From Iningainema tapete BLCC-T55 (GTDB lineage Bacteria > Cyanobacteriota > Cyanobacteriia > Cyanobacteriales > Nostocaceae), in assembly GCF_014698965.1 (NCBI RefSeq), contig NZ_JACXAE010000072.1, positions 248,001-312,000 on the forward strand: a DNA stretch of 64,000 bases, in the 5' to 3' direction. Within the stretch, counting starts at the first letter, position 1. The number at the start of each line of letters is the position of its first letter. Below the pieces are notes generated by a model. The model did not search any database, was not told the origin of the DNA, and was given only the letters and a program-made list of their open reading frames with translations. Positions 9,776-19,836 of this stretch are shown in pieces. A program made the position numbers and the translations under genes.

Positions 9776-12034
9776 CTAGCCTAATGTGAGAATTCGTGCG
9801 TGGAAGAACGCCCAGGTGGTGACAATACCTCCCAAGAGGTAGTGAGCCACTCCAACAGCTCGTCCTTGAATGATGCTTAAAGCGCGAGGTTGAATTGATG
9901 GTGCTACTTTTAGTTTATTATGCGCCCAAACAATTGACTCAATTAATTCTTGCCAGTAGCCGCGACCACTGAACAGGAACATTAAGCTGAATGCCCAAAC
10001 GAAGTGAGCGCCTAAGAATAGTAGACCATAAGCTGACAGTGCGCTGCCGTAGGAGTTAATTACCTGTACAGCTTGTGCCCACAAGAAGTCACGCAACCAG
10101 CCGTTGATCGTGATGGCACTTTGGGCAAAGTTACCACCCGTAATGTGTGTTACCACACCATCTGAGTCTACAGTTCCCCAGACATCGGATTGCATTTTCC
10201 AGCTGAAGTGGAAAATCGCGATGGAAATGGTGTTGTACATCCAGAACAAACCGAGGAACACATGGTCCCAACCGGACACTTGACATGTGCCGCCACGACC
10301 TGGACCGTCGCAGGGGAACCGGAAGCCCAAGTTCATCTTATCTGGGATCAGACGAGAGGAGCGAGCAAACAGGAATCCCTTCAACAGAATTAGCACTGTG
10401 ACGTGAATTTGGAAGGCGTGAATGTGGTGGATCATGAAGTCCGCCGTACCCAACGCGATCGGCATCATTGCCACTTTGCCACCTACAGCGAGGATTCCAC
10501 CGCCGAAGGCATAGCTAACTGGTTCAAGTGCATTAGGTGCTGTTGCTCCTGGCGCTACAGTGTGCAGGTTTTGTACCCATTGGGCAAACACTGGCTGCAA
10601 CTGAATTGCGGTATCGGAGAACATATCTTGAGGACGACCCAAAGCACGCATTGTGTCGTTGTGGATGTAAAGTCCGAAGCTATGGAAGCCCAAGAAAATA
10701 CATACCCAGTTTAGGTGGGAGATGATAGCATCTCTGTGCCGAAGTACGCGATCCAATACGTTGTTTTGGTTCACAACGGGGTCGTAATCCCGCACCATGA
10801 AGATTGTTGCGTGTGCCGCACCGCCTACGATACAGAATGCGCCAATCCACATGTGGTGAGTGAAAATACACAGTTGGGTTGCGTAATCTGTTGCCAAGTA
10901 GGGGTAGGGAGGCATTGCGTACATGTGGTGCGCCACAATGATGGTCAACGAACCCAGCATTGCTAGGTTGGTGCCCAATTGAGCGTGCCACGAGGTAGTC
11001 ATGTTTTCGTAGAGTCCTTTATGACCATCGCCTGTGAAGGGACCTTTGTGGTTTTCGAGGATCTCTTTGAGGCTGTGACCGATACCCCAGTTGGTACGGT
11101 ATTGGTGTCCGGCGACAATGAACAGTACTGCGATCGCCAAATGGTGATGGGCAATATCCGTCATCCACAAGCCACCCGTAACCGGGTTAAGACCGCCTTT
11201 GAAGGTGAGGAAGTCAGCGTACTGACCCCAATTCAATGTCCAGAATGGTGTTAAACCATTGGCAAAGCTGGGGAACAGTTCGATGATCAAGTCCTTGTTC
11301 AAAATGAATTCGTGGGGTAATGGCACATCTTGAACGGCAACTCCCGCATCCAACAGCTTATTGATTGGTGAGGATACGTGAATTATGTGACCTGTCCATC
11401 CCAACGAACCCAAGCCCAATAGTCCAGCCAAGTGGTGATTCAGCATTGACTCGACGTTTTGGAACCATTCCAACTTAGGCGCACGCTTGTGGTAGTGGAA
11501 CCAGCCTGCAAATAGTAACAAAGCTGCCAATACCAAACCGCCGATCGCAGTCACGTAGAGTTGGAATGTGTTGGTGATACCCCAACCACGCCAAATTTGG
11601 AAAAAGCCGGAGGTGATTTGAATACCGTGGAAACCACCACCAACGTCCGCATTGAGAATGTCTTGACCTACAACAGGCCAAACGACTTGAGCACTAGGCT
11701 TGATGTTTAGGGGATCAGATAGCCAAGCTTCGTAGTTGGAAAAACGAGCGCCATGGAATATCATTCCGCTCAGCCACAGCATCACTACGGCTAAGTGACC
11801 GAAGTGTGCTGCGAAGATCTTGCGCGATATGTCTTCTAAATCGCTTGTATGTGTATCAAAATCGTGGGCGAGCGCATGAAGATTCCAAATCCAGGTAGTG
11901 GTTTTTGGACCTTTAGCTAGAGTTCTGTCGAAGTGTCCTGGCTTTCCCCACCGTTCAAACGAGGTTGGAACCGGGTCGTTATCGACTATTACTCTTGCTT
12001 TTTTTTCCTCTCGCTCTGGAGGACTAATTGTCAT
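9776..12034 (-). CDS. psaA: photosystem I core protein PsaA (P700 apoprotein A1)
   Basis: A 752-residue thylakoid membrane protein, partner of PsaB in the P700/A0/A1/FX core. [12 protein letters not shown] near residue 572 gives its two FX cysteines. Histidine-rich helices such as [20 protein letters not shown] are chlorophyll-binding segments of the family. The N-terminus, [20 protein letters not shown], is the usual cytoplasmic extension. The start ATG 12034 is preceded by a strong gaggaggt ribosome-binding site. It is the first gene of the psaAB operon, and a leader/promoter region of several hundred bases lies upstream. Confidence 0.98.
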   Translation of the reverse strand: MTISPPEREEKKARVIVDNDPVPTSFERWGKPGHFDRTLAKGPKTTTWIWNLHALAHDFDTHTSDLEDISRKIFAAHFGHLAVVMLWLSGMIFHGARFSNYEAWLSDPLNIKPSAQVVWPVVGQDILNADVGGGFHGIQITSGFFQIWRGWGITNTFQLYVTAIGGLVLAALLLFAGWFHYHKRAPKLEWFQNVESMLNHHLAGLLGLGSLGWTGHIIHVSSPINKLLDAGVAVQDVPLPHEFILNKDLIIELFPSFANGLTPFWTLNWGQYADFLTFKGGLNPVTGGLWMTDIAHHHLAIAVLFIVAGHQYRTNWGIGHSLKEILENHKGPFTGDGHKGLYENMTTSWHAQLGTNLAMLGSLTIIVAHHMYAMPPYPYLATDYATQLCIFTHHMWIGAFCIVGGAAHATIFMVRDYDPVVNQNNVLDRVLRHRDAIISHLNWVCIFLGFHSFGLYIHNDTMRALGRPQDMFSDTAIQLQPVFAQWVQNLHTVAPGATAPNALEPVSYAFGGGILAVGGKVAMMPIALGTADFMIHHIHAFQIHVTVLILLKGFLFARSSRLIPDKMNLGFRFPCDGPGRGGTCQVSGWDHVFLGLFWMYNTISIAIFHFSWKMQSDVWGTVDSDGVVTHITGGNFAQSAITINGWLRDFLWAQAVQVINSYGSALSAYGLLFLGAHFVWAFSLMFLFSGRGYWQELIESIVWAHNKLKVAPSIQPRALSIIQGRAVGVAHYLLGGIVTTWAFFHARILTLG

Positions 12035-12420
12035 TCGACCTCCTCTCTTGATAAGGATTGAGGAATATAATTACCACAATTTACCGACCTCAGCGAATGG
12101 GAACCTGAAGAAGATCAGATGTGGAGAGTTGTTTCTCGTTGAATTATAAAGGCTGATCTCCTACCTTGTGAGACACATGTTAACAATAATTCAAGATCCC
12201 CGAATTTATTGTGTCATCTACTTTTTGCTTTCAAAGCTCTGGTCAAAAAGTCAATAGTTTCTTCATTTATTTTACAAAGAGAAACAATTTGCAACATTTA
12301 TGGTTTTTCTACTTATTGTTTGAGTGATGTATCGATGTTTTCTCTACATCTCACCCTCTACCCCCATACCCAAGGAATGCGCCACAATAAACTGTCAGTT
12401 GTTTATGGGTAACACTATCC
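12035..12420 (-). promoter_or_regulatory. psaA: psaA leader and promoter region
   Basis: This stretch separates psaA from the divergent lipoprotein gene. It contains the gaggaggt ribosome-binding site (complement of 12038-12045) seven bases before ATG 12034, then A/T-rich sequence with no credible gene. Promoter elements and the light-responsive sites known for psaA in other cyanobacteria must lie here, but I cannot place them from sequence alone. Confidence 0.6.
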
Positions 12421-12480
12421 GTGGAATGCATGTCGTGGCGAATCACAACTTTAGGGAAGCTTCAATCATGCAGCCTCCCT

Positions 12481-13905
12481 ATGCTCAGAGCGCTAATAGC
12501 ATTGGTACTAGTATTAACTTTGACTAGTTGTGGCGGTGATCAAGCCGTAAGTCAAGAACCTTTTTTCAGTCACAAAGAAAATACTCAAATTTCTGCAAAG
12601 CAAATTACGGAGGTTTCCCCGCCTGTAGTCATTCAAGCACTACAACCTACCTTGGAAGTCTATCAGCCTCAAGTAACAATAGTTACTCCTCATACTGAGG
12701 AAGTCCTCCAAGACAACACAGTTACAGTTCGCTTACTCGTGAAGGACTTACCTATATTTAAAGATCCAGAACTAGGTATAGGTCCTCATTTACAGGTAAT
12801 TCTTGATAATGAACCATATATAACTGTATATGACTTAAATCAACCATTGATTTTGCCAGACTTATCCCCAGGTACTCATACTCTAAGAGTATTTGCAACA
12901 CGTCCTTGGAATGAAAGCTTTAAAAACGAAGGTGCATACGCCCAAACAACATTTCACATCTTCACCAAAACAGATGACAATAACCCCGACGCGGCAGTAC
13001 CTTTAATTACATACAATAGTCCACAAGGAAGCTATGGAGCAGAACCAATTCTGCTAGATTTTTACTTAACAAATGCGCCACTACACCTTGTAGCCCAAGA
13101 AAATGCTCAAGACCAAATAGCTGATTGGCGTATTCGTTGTACAATTAACGGCGAAAGTTTCGTTTTAGACAGATGGCAGTCAGTATATCTCAAAGGCTTT
13201 AAACCCGGTAAAAACTGGGTAAAACTGGAATTTCTTGATGAACAAGGCAATCCTGTAAAAAACGTCTTTAACAGCACAGTCAAACTAATTACCTACGAAC
13301 CCAAAGGTAAAGACACTCTTTCCAGAATTGTCAGAGGCGAAATTTCTCTAAACCAAGCAAAGGCGATCGCATATCCTAACTATACAACGCCGACCGTAGA
13401 ACCGACACCCGCCACCCCAAACGTAGCGCCTACACCTGAAACACAGCCCATTGAACCCACCCCTACTCCAACGCCAACAGTTGAGCCAACACCTGAAACT
13501 GAAATTCAAACACCACAACCAGAGGTAAAAATACCGGAAACAGCACCACAGCCAGAAGTAACAAAAGAACCTGAATCAAAACCAATACCTGAAGTTAAGG
13601 GAGAAAAACGGAGATGGAGAGGATTCTTTAACCGTAGGGTGGGCAAGATGCAGAGCAAACAACCAACAGTAGAACCTACTCCCATTGAAACACCAACACA
13701 ATCAACAGTGGAACCTACTCCCATCGAAACACCAACACAATCAACAGTGGAACCTACTCCCATCGAAACACCAACACAACCAACAGTGGAACCTACTCCC
13801 ATCGAAACACCAACACAACCAACAGTGGAACCTACTCCCAATTTACCTCCCACGTTGCCGGAGATTATTGAGTCTCCACCGTCAGAGGCAATCCCAGAAC
13901 CTTAA
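12481..13905 (+). CDS. predicted lipoprotein with proline-rich C-terminal repeats
   Basis: I chose ATG 12481 because it gives a compact lipoprotein signal: MLR, a hydrophobic core LIALVLVLTLT and the lipobox LTSC, so Cys would be lipidated. In-frame ATG 12430 and GTG 12421 would add an unneeded extension. The mature part is a beta-rich globular region of about 270 residues (TVRLLVKDLP, GPHLQVILDNEPY) that looks like a surface or periplasmic adhesion-type domain. The C-terminal third is a low-complexity Pro/Thr/Glu tail, with a basic KRRWRGFFNRR patch and then near-identical 13-residue repeats (VEPTPIETPTQ core). The tail could span peptidoglycan. Function is unknown. Confidence 0.75.
   Translation: MLRALIALVLVLTLTSCGGDQAVSQEPFFSHKENTQISAKQITEVSPPVVIQALQPTLEVYQPQVTIVTPHTEEVLQDNTVTVRLLVKDLPIFKDPELGIGPHLQVILDNEPYITVYDLNQPLILPDLSPGTHTLRVFATRPWNESFKNEGAYAQTTFHIFTKTDDNNPDAAVPLITYNSPQGSYGAEPILLDFYLTNAPLHLVAQENAQDQIADWRIRCTINGESFVLDRWQSVYLKGFKPGKNWVKLEFLDEQGNPVKNVFNSTVKLITYEPKGKDTLSRIVRGEISLNQAKAIAYPNYTTPTVEPTPATPNVAPTPETQPIEPTPTPTPTVEPTPETEIQTPQPEVKIPETAPQPEVTKEPESKPIPEVKGEKRRWRGFFNRRVGKMQSKQPTVEPTPIETPTQSTVEPTPIETPTQSTVEPTPIETPTQPTVEPTPIETPTQPTVEPTPNLPPTLPEIIESPPSEAIPEP
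13663..13840 (+). repeat. 39-bp tandem repeat encoding 13-residue Pro-rich units
   Basis: Four full units and one partial unit of 39 bp encode (P/S)TVEPTPIETPTQ. Units differ mainly at one Ser/Pro codon, which shows recent expansion by slippage or unequal exchange within the lipoprotein gene. Confidence 0.9.
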
Positions 13906-13950
13906 TTAATAACCGAGCATTTGAATGTATGGCATCTTAGCTCTTGCAAA

Positions 13951-14131
13951 CCTTGAACTTTAGTTCAAGGCTGATAGCGTGCATTCCGTTAAAACGGAAT
14001 GAAATCTCTAAAAATAAATATTTAGTAAGCTAAAGCTTACTTGAGCTATAAGCCAATAAATTTATTTCTTGGTGGGCAAAAAATGAGTGCAATATATTCA
14101 GAAACCCGGTTTTTTAAAGAAACCGGGTTTC
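13951..14131. repeat. cluster of four different hairpins
   Basis: Four separate inverted repeats lie in a row: 13951-13970 (ccttgaact arm), 13982-14001 (cattccgtt arm), 14024-14041 (agtaagct arm) and 14101-14131 (gaaacccggttt arm). Each has a tiny loop or a loop of at most 7 bases. They occupy the spacer between the lipoprotein gene and the modA-like gene. One may terminate the upstream transcript. Confidence 0.8.
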
Positions 14132-14200
14132 TTCATTCACAAAGTTTAATGACGGGGTAATTTTGGGAACTATAGAAATATAGCAATTTGCACTTTTGAG

Positions 14201-14980
14201 ATGAAAAGAAGAAAATTTATTATTCTAACTAGCTTAAGCTCTGTTTTATCTATTGAATTAAATAGCTGTAGTACTCAAAAGGTACAACCAGTAGTTTTAA
14301 CGGTATCAGCAGCTGGTGTGTACAGAAATTGTCTAGCAGAAATTGATTTGCGTTATAAAAAAGAAAAACCGAATGTCATAATTACTTATAACATTGCAGG
14401 CTCTGGTTTTCTACGCCAGCAAATTGAACAAGGTGCGTCAGTAGATATATATATTCCTGGAATTGCCAAAGAAATGGATATTTTAGAGACTCAAGGTTTG
14501 ATAGTTCCCAATACTCGTCAAAACTTGACTATAAATAGTATTGTTATAATTACGCATAAAGATTCTAAATTACCAATTTCTAGCTTTAAGAACTTAATTG
14601 ATAAAGATGTGAAGCGGGTGGCAGTTGGGGCAGGAACAGTATCAGCAGGGATATATACTAAAGAAGGTTTAAATTTTTTTGGTATTTATGAGCAAGTTAG
14701 GCAAAAAAGTGTAGTAGCTGAAGAAGATATTCGTCAAGTTTTAAAGCAAGTAGAAAGTCATAGTGTAGATGTAGGCATTACCTATGAAACAGAATCCAAA
14801 ATATCAAATTTGGTGAAAACTGTAGCCGTAGCTCCACAAAACTCTCACCAACCTGTTATTTCTCCGCTGGCTATTCTCAAATCCTGTCAAAACATTAGTG
14901 CAGCAAAAGACTTTATCAAGTTTCTAATTAGTACTCAAGTAAAACCGTTGTTTGAAAAGTATGGATTTACAAACATCTAA
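14201..14980 (+). CDS. ModA-like extracellular substrate-binding lipoprotein
   Basis: A 259-residue protein of the molybdate-type (ModA) periplasmic binding family. The N-terminus is a lipoprotein-like signal (basic MKRRK, hydrophobic stretch, then NSCS). LTVSAAGVYRNCLAEID and AGSGFLRQQIEQGASVDIYIP resemble the oxyanion-binding loops of ModA, and VGAGTVSAGIYTKEGL the hinge segment. ModA binds molybdate or tungstate and delivers it to ModB/ModC. No permease or ATPase gene is adjacent, so it may serve a transporter elsewhere or bind another oxyanion. It converges on the response-regulator gene. Confidence 0.75.
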   Translation: MKRRKFIILTSLSSVLSIELNSCSTQKVQPVVLTVSAAGVYRNCLAEIDLRYKKEKPNVIITYNIAGSGFLRQQIEQGASVDIYIPGIAKEMDILETQGLIVPNTRQNLTINSIVIITHKDSKLPISSFKNLIDKDVKRVAVGAGTVSAGIYTKEGLNFFGIYEQVRQKSVVAEEDIRQVLKQVESHSVDVGITYETESKISNLVKTVAVAPQNSHQPVISPLAILKSCQNISAAKDFIKFLISTQVKPLFEKYGFTNI

Positions 14981-14992
14981 ATATTAATTCAC

Positions 14993-15382
14993 TCAATCTG
15001 TAGCTGATAAACCAAGAATATTTCTAGAGGTTTCCAGAACGTTTTTAGGGCGAAAAGGCTTAGTCATATACAAGTCAGCACCAACATCAGTACCTTTTTG
15101 CTTATCAAACTCTTGTCCTTTCGCCGTTAACATAATAATGTAAACATCTGGAAATTTCAACTCATGTTTAACAATATTACAAACTTCTAATCCGTTCATT
15201 TTTGGCATCATGACATCCATAAAAACGAGATTAGGCTTTTCTGTCTTAATGATTTCCAAAGCCTCTTCTCCATTTTTAGCTGTGAGCAATTCTACTTCCT
15301 CATCCTCTAGACTCTCAAGTGCCTGTTCCATCAAAATGAGAATATTAGGTTCATCATCTACAATTAATACTTTTTTATTCAT
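14993..15382 (-). CDS. single-domain response regulator (receiver only)
   Basis: A 129-residue CheY-like receiver without an output domain. The acidic pocket is in VLIVDDEPN, the phosphoacceptor Asp is in LVFMDVMMP, the switch Thr is in IIMLTAKG and the conserved Lys is in YMTKPF. It is the last gene of a leftward cluster with two histidine kinases and overlaps the preceding receiver reading frame by 4 bases, so it is translationally coupled. It probably receives phosphate from one of these kinases and acts through protein contact. Confidence 0.9.
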   Translation of the reverse strand: MNKKVLIVDDEPNILILMEQALESLEDEEVELLTAKNGEEALEIIKTEKPNLVFMDVMMPKMNGLEVCNIVKHELKFPDVYIIMLTAKGQEFDKQKGTDVGADLYMTKPFRPKNVLETSRNILGLSATD

Positions 15383-15708
15383 ACAATCTCCTGTTGGCTA
15401 TCTTGAAGTAAAACAAAGACTACTTCCATTTCCTTCTCTAAGGGTTTTGAAGAGTCTTGATTCAGTATTTTGCTAATATTTTTTAGCAGTTCTTCTTTGT
15501 GAATTGGCTTAGTTAAGTAATGATTAACACCTAACTGATAACCTCTTTTATTTTCTTCGATAATTGATAAAATAATAATTGGAATTCCCATTGTTTCTGG
15601 GTTATTCTTGAGTACAGCAACTACATCAAAACCACTAATTTGAGGCATCATAACATCTAACACAATTAAATCTGGTTTAGTAGCTTTAACTTGAGTAATT
15701 GCCTCCAT
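15379..15708 (-). CDS. receiver-domain remainder of the hybrid kinase (split by frameshift)
   Basis: This 109-residue frame begins at MEAITQVKATKPDLIVLDVM and supplies the phosphoacceptor Asp, a switch region (IIILSIIEENK) and YLTKPI, but lacks the first strand and acidic pocket of a receiver. Those missing parts are the C-terminal end of the kinase gene immediately upstream in another frame. The two pieces together make one complete receiver. It is therefore the 3' part of a disrupted hybrid kinase, unless the frameshift is a sequencing error or is bypassed by the ribosome. Confidence 0.75.
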   Translation of the reverse strand: MEAITQVKATKPDLIVLDVMMPQISGFDVVAVLKNNPETMGIPIIILSIIEENKRGYQLGVNHYLTKPIHKEELLKNISKILNQDSSKPLEKEMEVVFVLLQDSQQEIV

Positions 15709-17812
15709 ACCCTATGGAGGCTTCTCGAACTTTGTAACCAGAGGCTTCTAACTCTTGTCTCAGCAATTCCCGAATGTGGGCATCATCATCAACTACCAGA
15801 ATCGTTTTGTAATCTAGCTTTTCCATGGGGGCTGTAGTTACAATACGTTCTTGAAATTGCTGGACAAGAGTGTTAATACTCAGCTTTTCTTTTTCAAGAT
15901 TGCTATCTATAAGTGGTAATGTAAAGGAAAAAGTGCAACCCAGTCCTAACTCACTTTCTACCCAAATTCGACCACCATGATATTCTACTATTTGTTTGCA
16001 GATAGGTAATCCCAACCCAGTGCCTTTAGGTTTATCGGTGAGAGTATCTCCTACTTGCTTGAACTTCTCAAATACTTTGGCAAAATCGCCATCAGCAATG
16101 CCAATGCCAGTATCTATGACGCTAACAAGCATTTCACCATTGTGAATTGCTTGACAAGTGACATAACCTTGAGGCGTAAATTTCACAGCATTAGAAATTA
16201 GATTAATCATAACCTGAATGAGGCGATCGCTATCCACCATCACCAAGGGTAAATCTGGCTCAACTAAAGAACGTAACTCCACTTCCTTCGCTGTCAACAA
16301 AGAAGACGTAGCCGCAATCGCTCTATTAATAATTTCCCCAAAAGCAGTTGGCTGCATATGCCACTCTAGTTTACCAGCTTCCATCTTCGCAACATCCAAC
16401 ACATCATTAATTAAAGAAGTGAGCCGCTCTGCCTCCGATATAATAATATTGATATTAGTTTGAACTTGTTTAAAAGTACGCTGAGCTTTACGATGTTCTA
16501 GTGGAATTAACTTCAACCAACCTTCTTCCAGCTTCTCTTGAATAATTGACGCAAATCCTAATACCGATGTCAATGGTGTACGTAACTCATGGGAAACAGT
16601 GGAGATAAAATCAGTCTTCATCTGATCGACTTGTTTTTCTGCGGTAACATCTCGAATCAAAATTACAGAACCTAGATAATTTTGCTGTTGTGCTACCGCT
16701 CCATCTTTAACAATTGCCCTCGCTACAGCTTTACCAATACGTCCATTTGCGAGTTCTAATTCGGCTGTAAATACTTGTCCAAATCCTTGCTGCGTCTGTG
16801 CTACTAATTCAATTACCTTCGGACTTGCTAATACTTGACAGTTTTGACTGAGTAAATCTACATCTTTCAACCCAAACATAGCTAGTAATACAGGATTATA
16901 TCGTGTGATCTGACATTGTGTATCTGTAACCAAAAGAGCATCTGCTAAATTATCAACAATAGTACTTAAATAAGTAAGCGCGTCTTCTAACTCCTGACTA
17001 CGTGTTTTCAATCCTTGTAACAAACTTTCAATTTGCTCAACCATTGTATTAAGTGTATAAGCAAGCACTCCTATTTCATCAAAAGTAGTTACTTTTGCTC
17101 TGACATTTAGTTTACCCTGAGCCATTTGCTCTGCAGTTTCTGTTACTTGACTCAGACCGCTAATAATATGAAATACTATAAAGAATGCTATCATGCTTGA
17201 CAAAAAGTTGAGCATTAATGTAAATAGCAATAAATCCTGACTCTGTTTTGCAGTATTAGTAGTTTGTCCCTCCACAATTTTGATGGCAACATCCATTAAG
17301 TTAGTTAAAAAACTAGTCAGATTATTGATTTCATCGAGATACTCGTTTTCTTTTTGAGAAGTAGTTAAGTACTTTTCTAGTTTCTGCCGATAAATTCGCC
17401 AAGTATTTTCAATTTTGTGCAATTGAGCTAGTGTTGTTGGCTCTGTAACTGGAGCAAGTCTTATTTCTGTTGAACCTTGATACATTGCTGTTAGTAACTT
17501 CTCAAATTGCCGAATATCTTCTTTAATGCTGACATTGATAGCGATTCTATCTAGATTAGACTTGCGATCGCGAACATTCGCCAAGTAAGCTAGCCTGTAA
17601 GTCAACATCCGCTTTGAACCAAAAGTGTTGAGCAGTGGACTATTATTTCGTACTCGATTTAACCCTAATCCGCCAATACTTGCAGTAACTAAGTTAATTA
17701 TTACAAACCTAAAAAATAATAAATTTAGGCGTTGACGAATACTCAATTGCAAATGTTTCCTTAATTTAGAGGAAGTTGACTTTGGGTTAGTTACTTCAAT
17801 ACTTATAGTCAT
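15686..17812 (-). CDS. membrane hybrid histidine kinase (HAMP-PAS-HisKA-HATPase), frameshifted in its receiver
   Basis: 708 residues are readable. Two membrane helices (about 27-48 and 193-215) flank an extracytoplasmic helical sensor domain. A HAMP linker (about 215-265), a PAS domain (about 280-390), HisKA with FISTVSHELRTPL (His near 410) and HATPase with N, G1 and G2 boxes (NLISNAVKF, DTGIGIAD, GTGLGLPI) follow. After that, ILVVDDDAHIRELLRQEL starts a receiver that ends abnormally in GYGGNYSS. A one-base extra (or two-base missing) event at about 15709-15713 puts the rest of the receiver in another frame. The corrected product would be about 800 residues. It lies between another kinase and a single-domain regulator. 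Confidence 0.88.
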   Translation of the reverse strand: MTISIEVTNPKSTSSKLRKHLQLSIRQRLNLLFFRFVIINLVTASIGGLGLNRVRNNSPLLNTFGSKRMLTYRLAYLANVRDRKSNLDRIAINVSIKEDIRQFEKLLTAMYQGSTEIRLAPVTEPTTLAQLHKIENTWRIYRQKLEKYLTTSQKENEYLDEINNLTSFLTNLMDVAIKIVEGQTTNTAKQSQDLLLFTLMLNFLSSMIAFFIVFHIISGLSQVTETAEQMAQGKLNVRAKVTTFDEIGVLAYTLNTMVEQIESLLQGLKTRSQELEDALTYLSTIVDNLADALLVTDTQCQITRYNPVLLAMFGLKDVDLLSQNCQVLASPKVIELVAQTQQGFGQVFTAELELANGRIGKAVARAIVKDGAVAQQQNYLGSVILIRDVTAEKQVDQMKTDFISTVSHELRTPLTSVLGFASIIQEKLEEGWLKLIPLEHRKAQRTFKQVQTNINIIISEAERLTSLINDVLDVAKMEAGKLEWHMQPTAFGEIINRAIAATSSLLTAKEVELRSLVEPDLPLVMVDSDRLIQVMINLISNAVKFTPQGYVTCQAIHNGEMLVSVIDTGIGIADGDFAKVFEKFKQVGDTLTDKPKGTGLGLPICKQIVEYHGGRIWVESELGLGCTFSFTLPLIDSNLEKEKLSINTLVQQFQERIVTTAPMEKLDYKTILVVDDDAHIRELLRQELEASGYKVREASIGYGGNYSS
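15701..15721. repeat. small perfect inverted repeat at the frameshift site
   Basis: gcctccata, ccc, then tatggaggc form a 9-bp perfect stem exactly where the reading frame of the hybrid kinase changes. A hairpin here could have caused the indel, or an assembly error. Confidence 0.8.
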
Positions 17813-17886
17813 AATATTTTTTAGTGATGAGTATAATTAAAAGAATAAGAAATTAATCGAGAATTTAAAGGTCTGAATTATGAGTT

Positions 17887-19680
17887 CTAAGTTCTTTCTT
17901 GATTACACATTTGAACGGTAGTAGATTCTGTTTGAATAATTTGCTTAATTGGAATTTGTATCCAGAAAGTAGTTCCTTGTCCAGGTTGAGATATACATTG
18001 TAATAATCCTCCATGCTTTTGAATAATCTGGTGGCTAATTGATAGTCCTAATCCTGTACCTTTGCCTATAGATTTGGTAGTGAAAAATGGTTCAAATAGG
18101 TGATCGCGAACGGTTTCATCCATGCCTATTCCATTATCACTAATCAACACAACAACGCCGGGAAAATTTTTAAATTTCAGGTTTGATTGAAGATTAATAT
18201 TGCTGAGTTCTAATTGTCTGAGAGAAAGATATGGATGATTAAATTCTTCTTGCTCAAGAGCTAACATTGTGCGAATGTGAATTGTCGGGGCTGGAGATTG
18301 GTCATTTTTTTTATTTCCTTCTTCTAAAGCATCAATCGCATTAGCAATTATATTCATAAATACTTGGTTAAGCTGATTGGCATAACCTTCAACTAGAGGA
18401 ATATCGCCATACTCTTTAACCACTTGAATACCTGAATGTCTTTCATTAGGTTTGAGTTTACTTTGTAAAATTAGTAGCGTGCTATCAATACCCTCATGAA
18501 GATTAACAGGTTTCATGTCTACTTGATCTAAACGAGAGAAGTTCCGTAATGACAATGTAAGTTGACGGATACGCCCAATTCCCAAATGCATTGAGGAAAG
18601 TAGATTCGTGAAATCATTGACAAGAAACTCTATATCTACAGCTTCAAGCAAATCTTGAATTTCCGGAACTGGTTGAGGATAATGCTTTTGGTAAAGTTGT
18701 AACACTTCCAATATTTCTTGAGAGTATTGTTGTGCATGGGTAAGATTACCATTAACAAAGTTAATTGGGTTATTAATTTCATGAGCAACATCGGCAATCA
18801 ACTGCCCTAAATTAGACATTTTTTCACTTTGAATCAGCTTGGTTTGTGTCTGTTGAAGCTCAAACAAAGTTTGCTGTAGTTGATGTGCTTGTTCTTGGGC
18901 AACATGAAGAGCATTATAATTTTGCTCGTAAAGTAAAGCTTTCTCAATCGCCGTTGCTGTTTGTAATGCTAATATAGTGAGTAATTTTAAGTCTTCTGTA
19001 GAGTAATTTGTAGGAATATCACTGCTAAGAATAATTGCACCAAGTATTTGTTTCTTAGTGATCAAAGGTACGCAAATGAGAGAACAAATTGCTTTACTAT
19101 CAAGAAATCGAGAGTCTGAAGTGACATTGTTAACAATTTCACCCTGACGTGCTTGGACAATGATATCAATAATTCCTTCTCCTAGCAGCAAGGGCTGTGC
19201 CAAAGAGCCAACACCATCTTCCCAGAGAATTTCTAGTCTACCTGTGTTTTCATCTAGTAGCAGAATTAAACCGTTAGTAGACTGAATTAATTTCCTTGCT
19301 TCTTGTACTACTAGTCGAGCCACTTCTTTGGGTGCTAGACTAGCAGTAACTTGTGTAGAAATGTCATGAAATAAGTCGATTTCTTGATATTTCTCTAATA
19401 ATTCATGAGCAAGTAATTTTTTTTCATACTGTTGTTGTGCTAGGTAAGACAGTAAAGAGGCTATGGTAGCTGTTTTCTGGTTACCGATTACCCAACCAAT
19501 TACTTCTGTCAGTAAATTTACTGGGTATCTATTACCGGAAATACTACAATCTGTGCCTATGAGCGATTTGTGATTTGCATCTTCAATGCAGAAAGAAGTA
19601 CCTATCTCACTAGCAAGGTTAGTGAGTATATTTACTACTTCTTTTTGGGTCACTAACTTCCTAAAGTTGATTGGAGTCAT
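17887..19680 (-). CDS. soluble GAF-domain sensor histidine kinase
   Basis: A 597-residue kinase without clear membrane helices. The N-terminal 100 residues are uncharacterised. Residues about 105-250 form a GAF domain (APKEVARLVVQEARKLI ... SLICVPLITKKQILGAIIL). A coiled coil rich in Gln follows (QQTLFELQQTQTKLIQSEKM). The kinase core has LGQLIADVAHEINNPINFV (His near 300), typical of the HisKA group seen in cyanobacterial and chemosensory-like kinases, and an ATPase part with SDNGIGMD, FEPFFTTK and GTGLGLSIS. It is the first gene of the leftward two-component cluster, 74 bases ahead of the membrane kinase. The ligand is unknown. Confidence 0.88.
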   Translation of the reverse strand: MTPINFRKLVTQKEVVNILTNLASEIGTSFCIEDANHKSLIGTDCSISGNRYPVNLLTEVIGWVIGNQKTATIASLLSYLAQQQYEKKLLAHELLEKYQEIDLFHDISTQVTASLAPKEVARLVVQEARKLIQSTNGLILLLDENTGRLEILWEDGVGSLAQPLLLGEGIIDIIVQARQGEIVNNVTSDSRFLDSKAICSLICVPLITKKQILGAIILSSDIPTNYSTEDLKLLTILALQTATAIEKALLYEQNYNALHVAQEQAHQLQQTLFELQQTQTKLIQSEKMSNLGQLIADVAHEINNPINFVNGNLTHAQQYSQEILEVLQLYQKHYPQPVPEIQDLLEAVDIEFLVNDFTNLLSSMHLGIGRIRQLTLSLRNFSRLDQVDMKPVNLHEGIDSTLLILQSKLKPNERHSGIQVVKEYGDIPLVEGYANQLNQVFMNIIANAIDALEEGNKKNDQSPAPTIHIRTMLALEQEEFNHPYLSLRQLELSNINLQSNLKFKNFPGVVVLISDNGIGMDETVRDHLFEPFFTTKSIGKGTGLGLSISHQIIQKHGGLLQCISQPGQGTTFWIQIPIKQIIQTESTTVQMCNQERT

Positions 19681-19836
19681 CTAAATGCAATATGGAGAAC
19701 ACTGCTTCAAGCTTTGCGTTGCTTTCTTTTCTATAGTTCCCATAAAAAATAGATATGTAGCATTTGAAGGTGAACGCCTTTACAGGTTGATTCCATCCCA
19801 AAAAATTCACGTCTCGTACCTTGTCGATAAAATTTT

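Noticed and set aside
7700-11681. Several open frames of 60-136 codons antisense to psaA and psaB.
   Set aside because: They are frame shadows of highly conserved genes, without ribosome-binding sites or recognisable domains.
13663-13840. Regular repeats that might be a CRISPR array.
   Set aside because: The units are contiguous 39-bp coding repeats without unique spacers, in the frame of the lipoprotein.
13506-13853. A 115-codon antisense frame with Val-Gly-rich repeats.
   Set aside because: It is the mirror of the lipoprotein's tandem repeats.
14201-14980. The ModA-like gene as part of a molybdate transport operon.
   Set aside because: No modB or modC gene is adjacent on either side.
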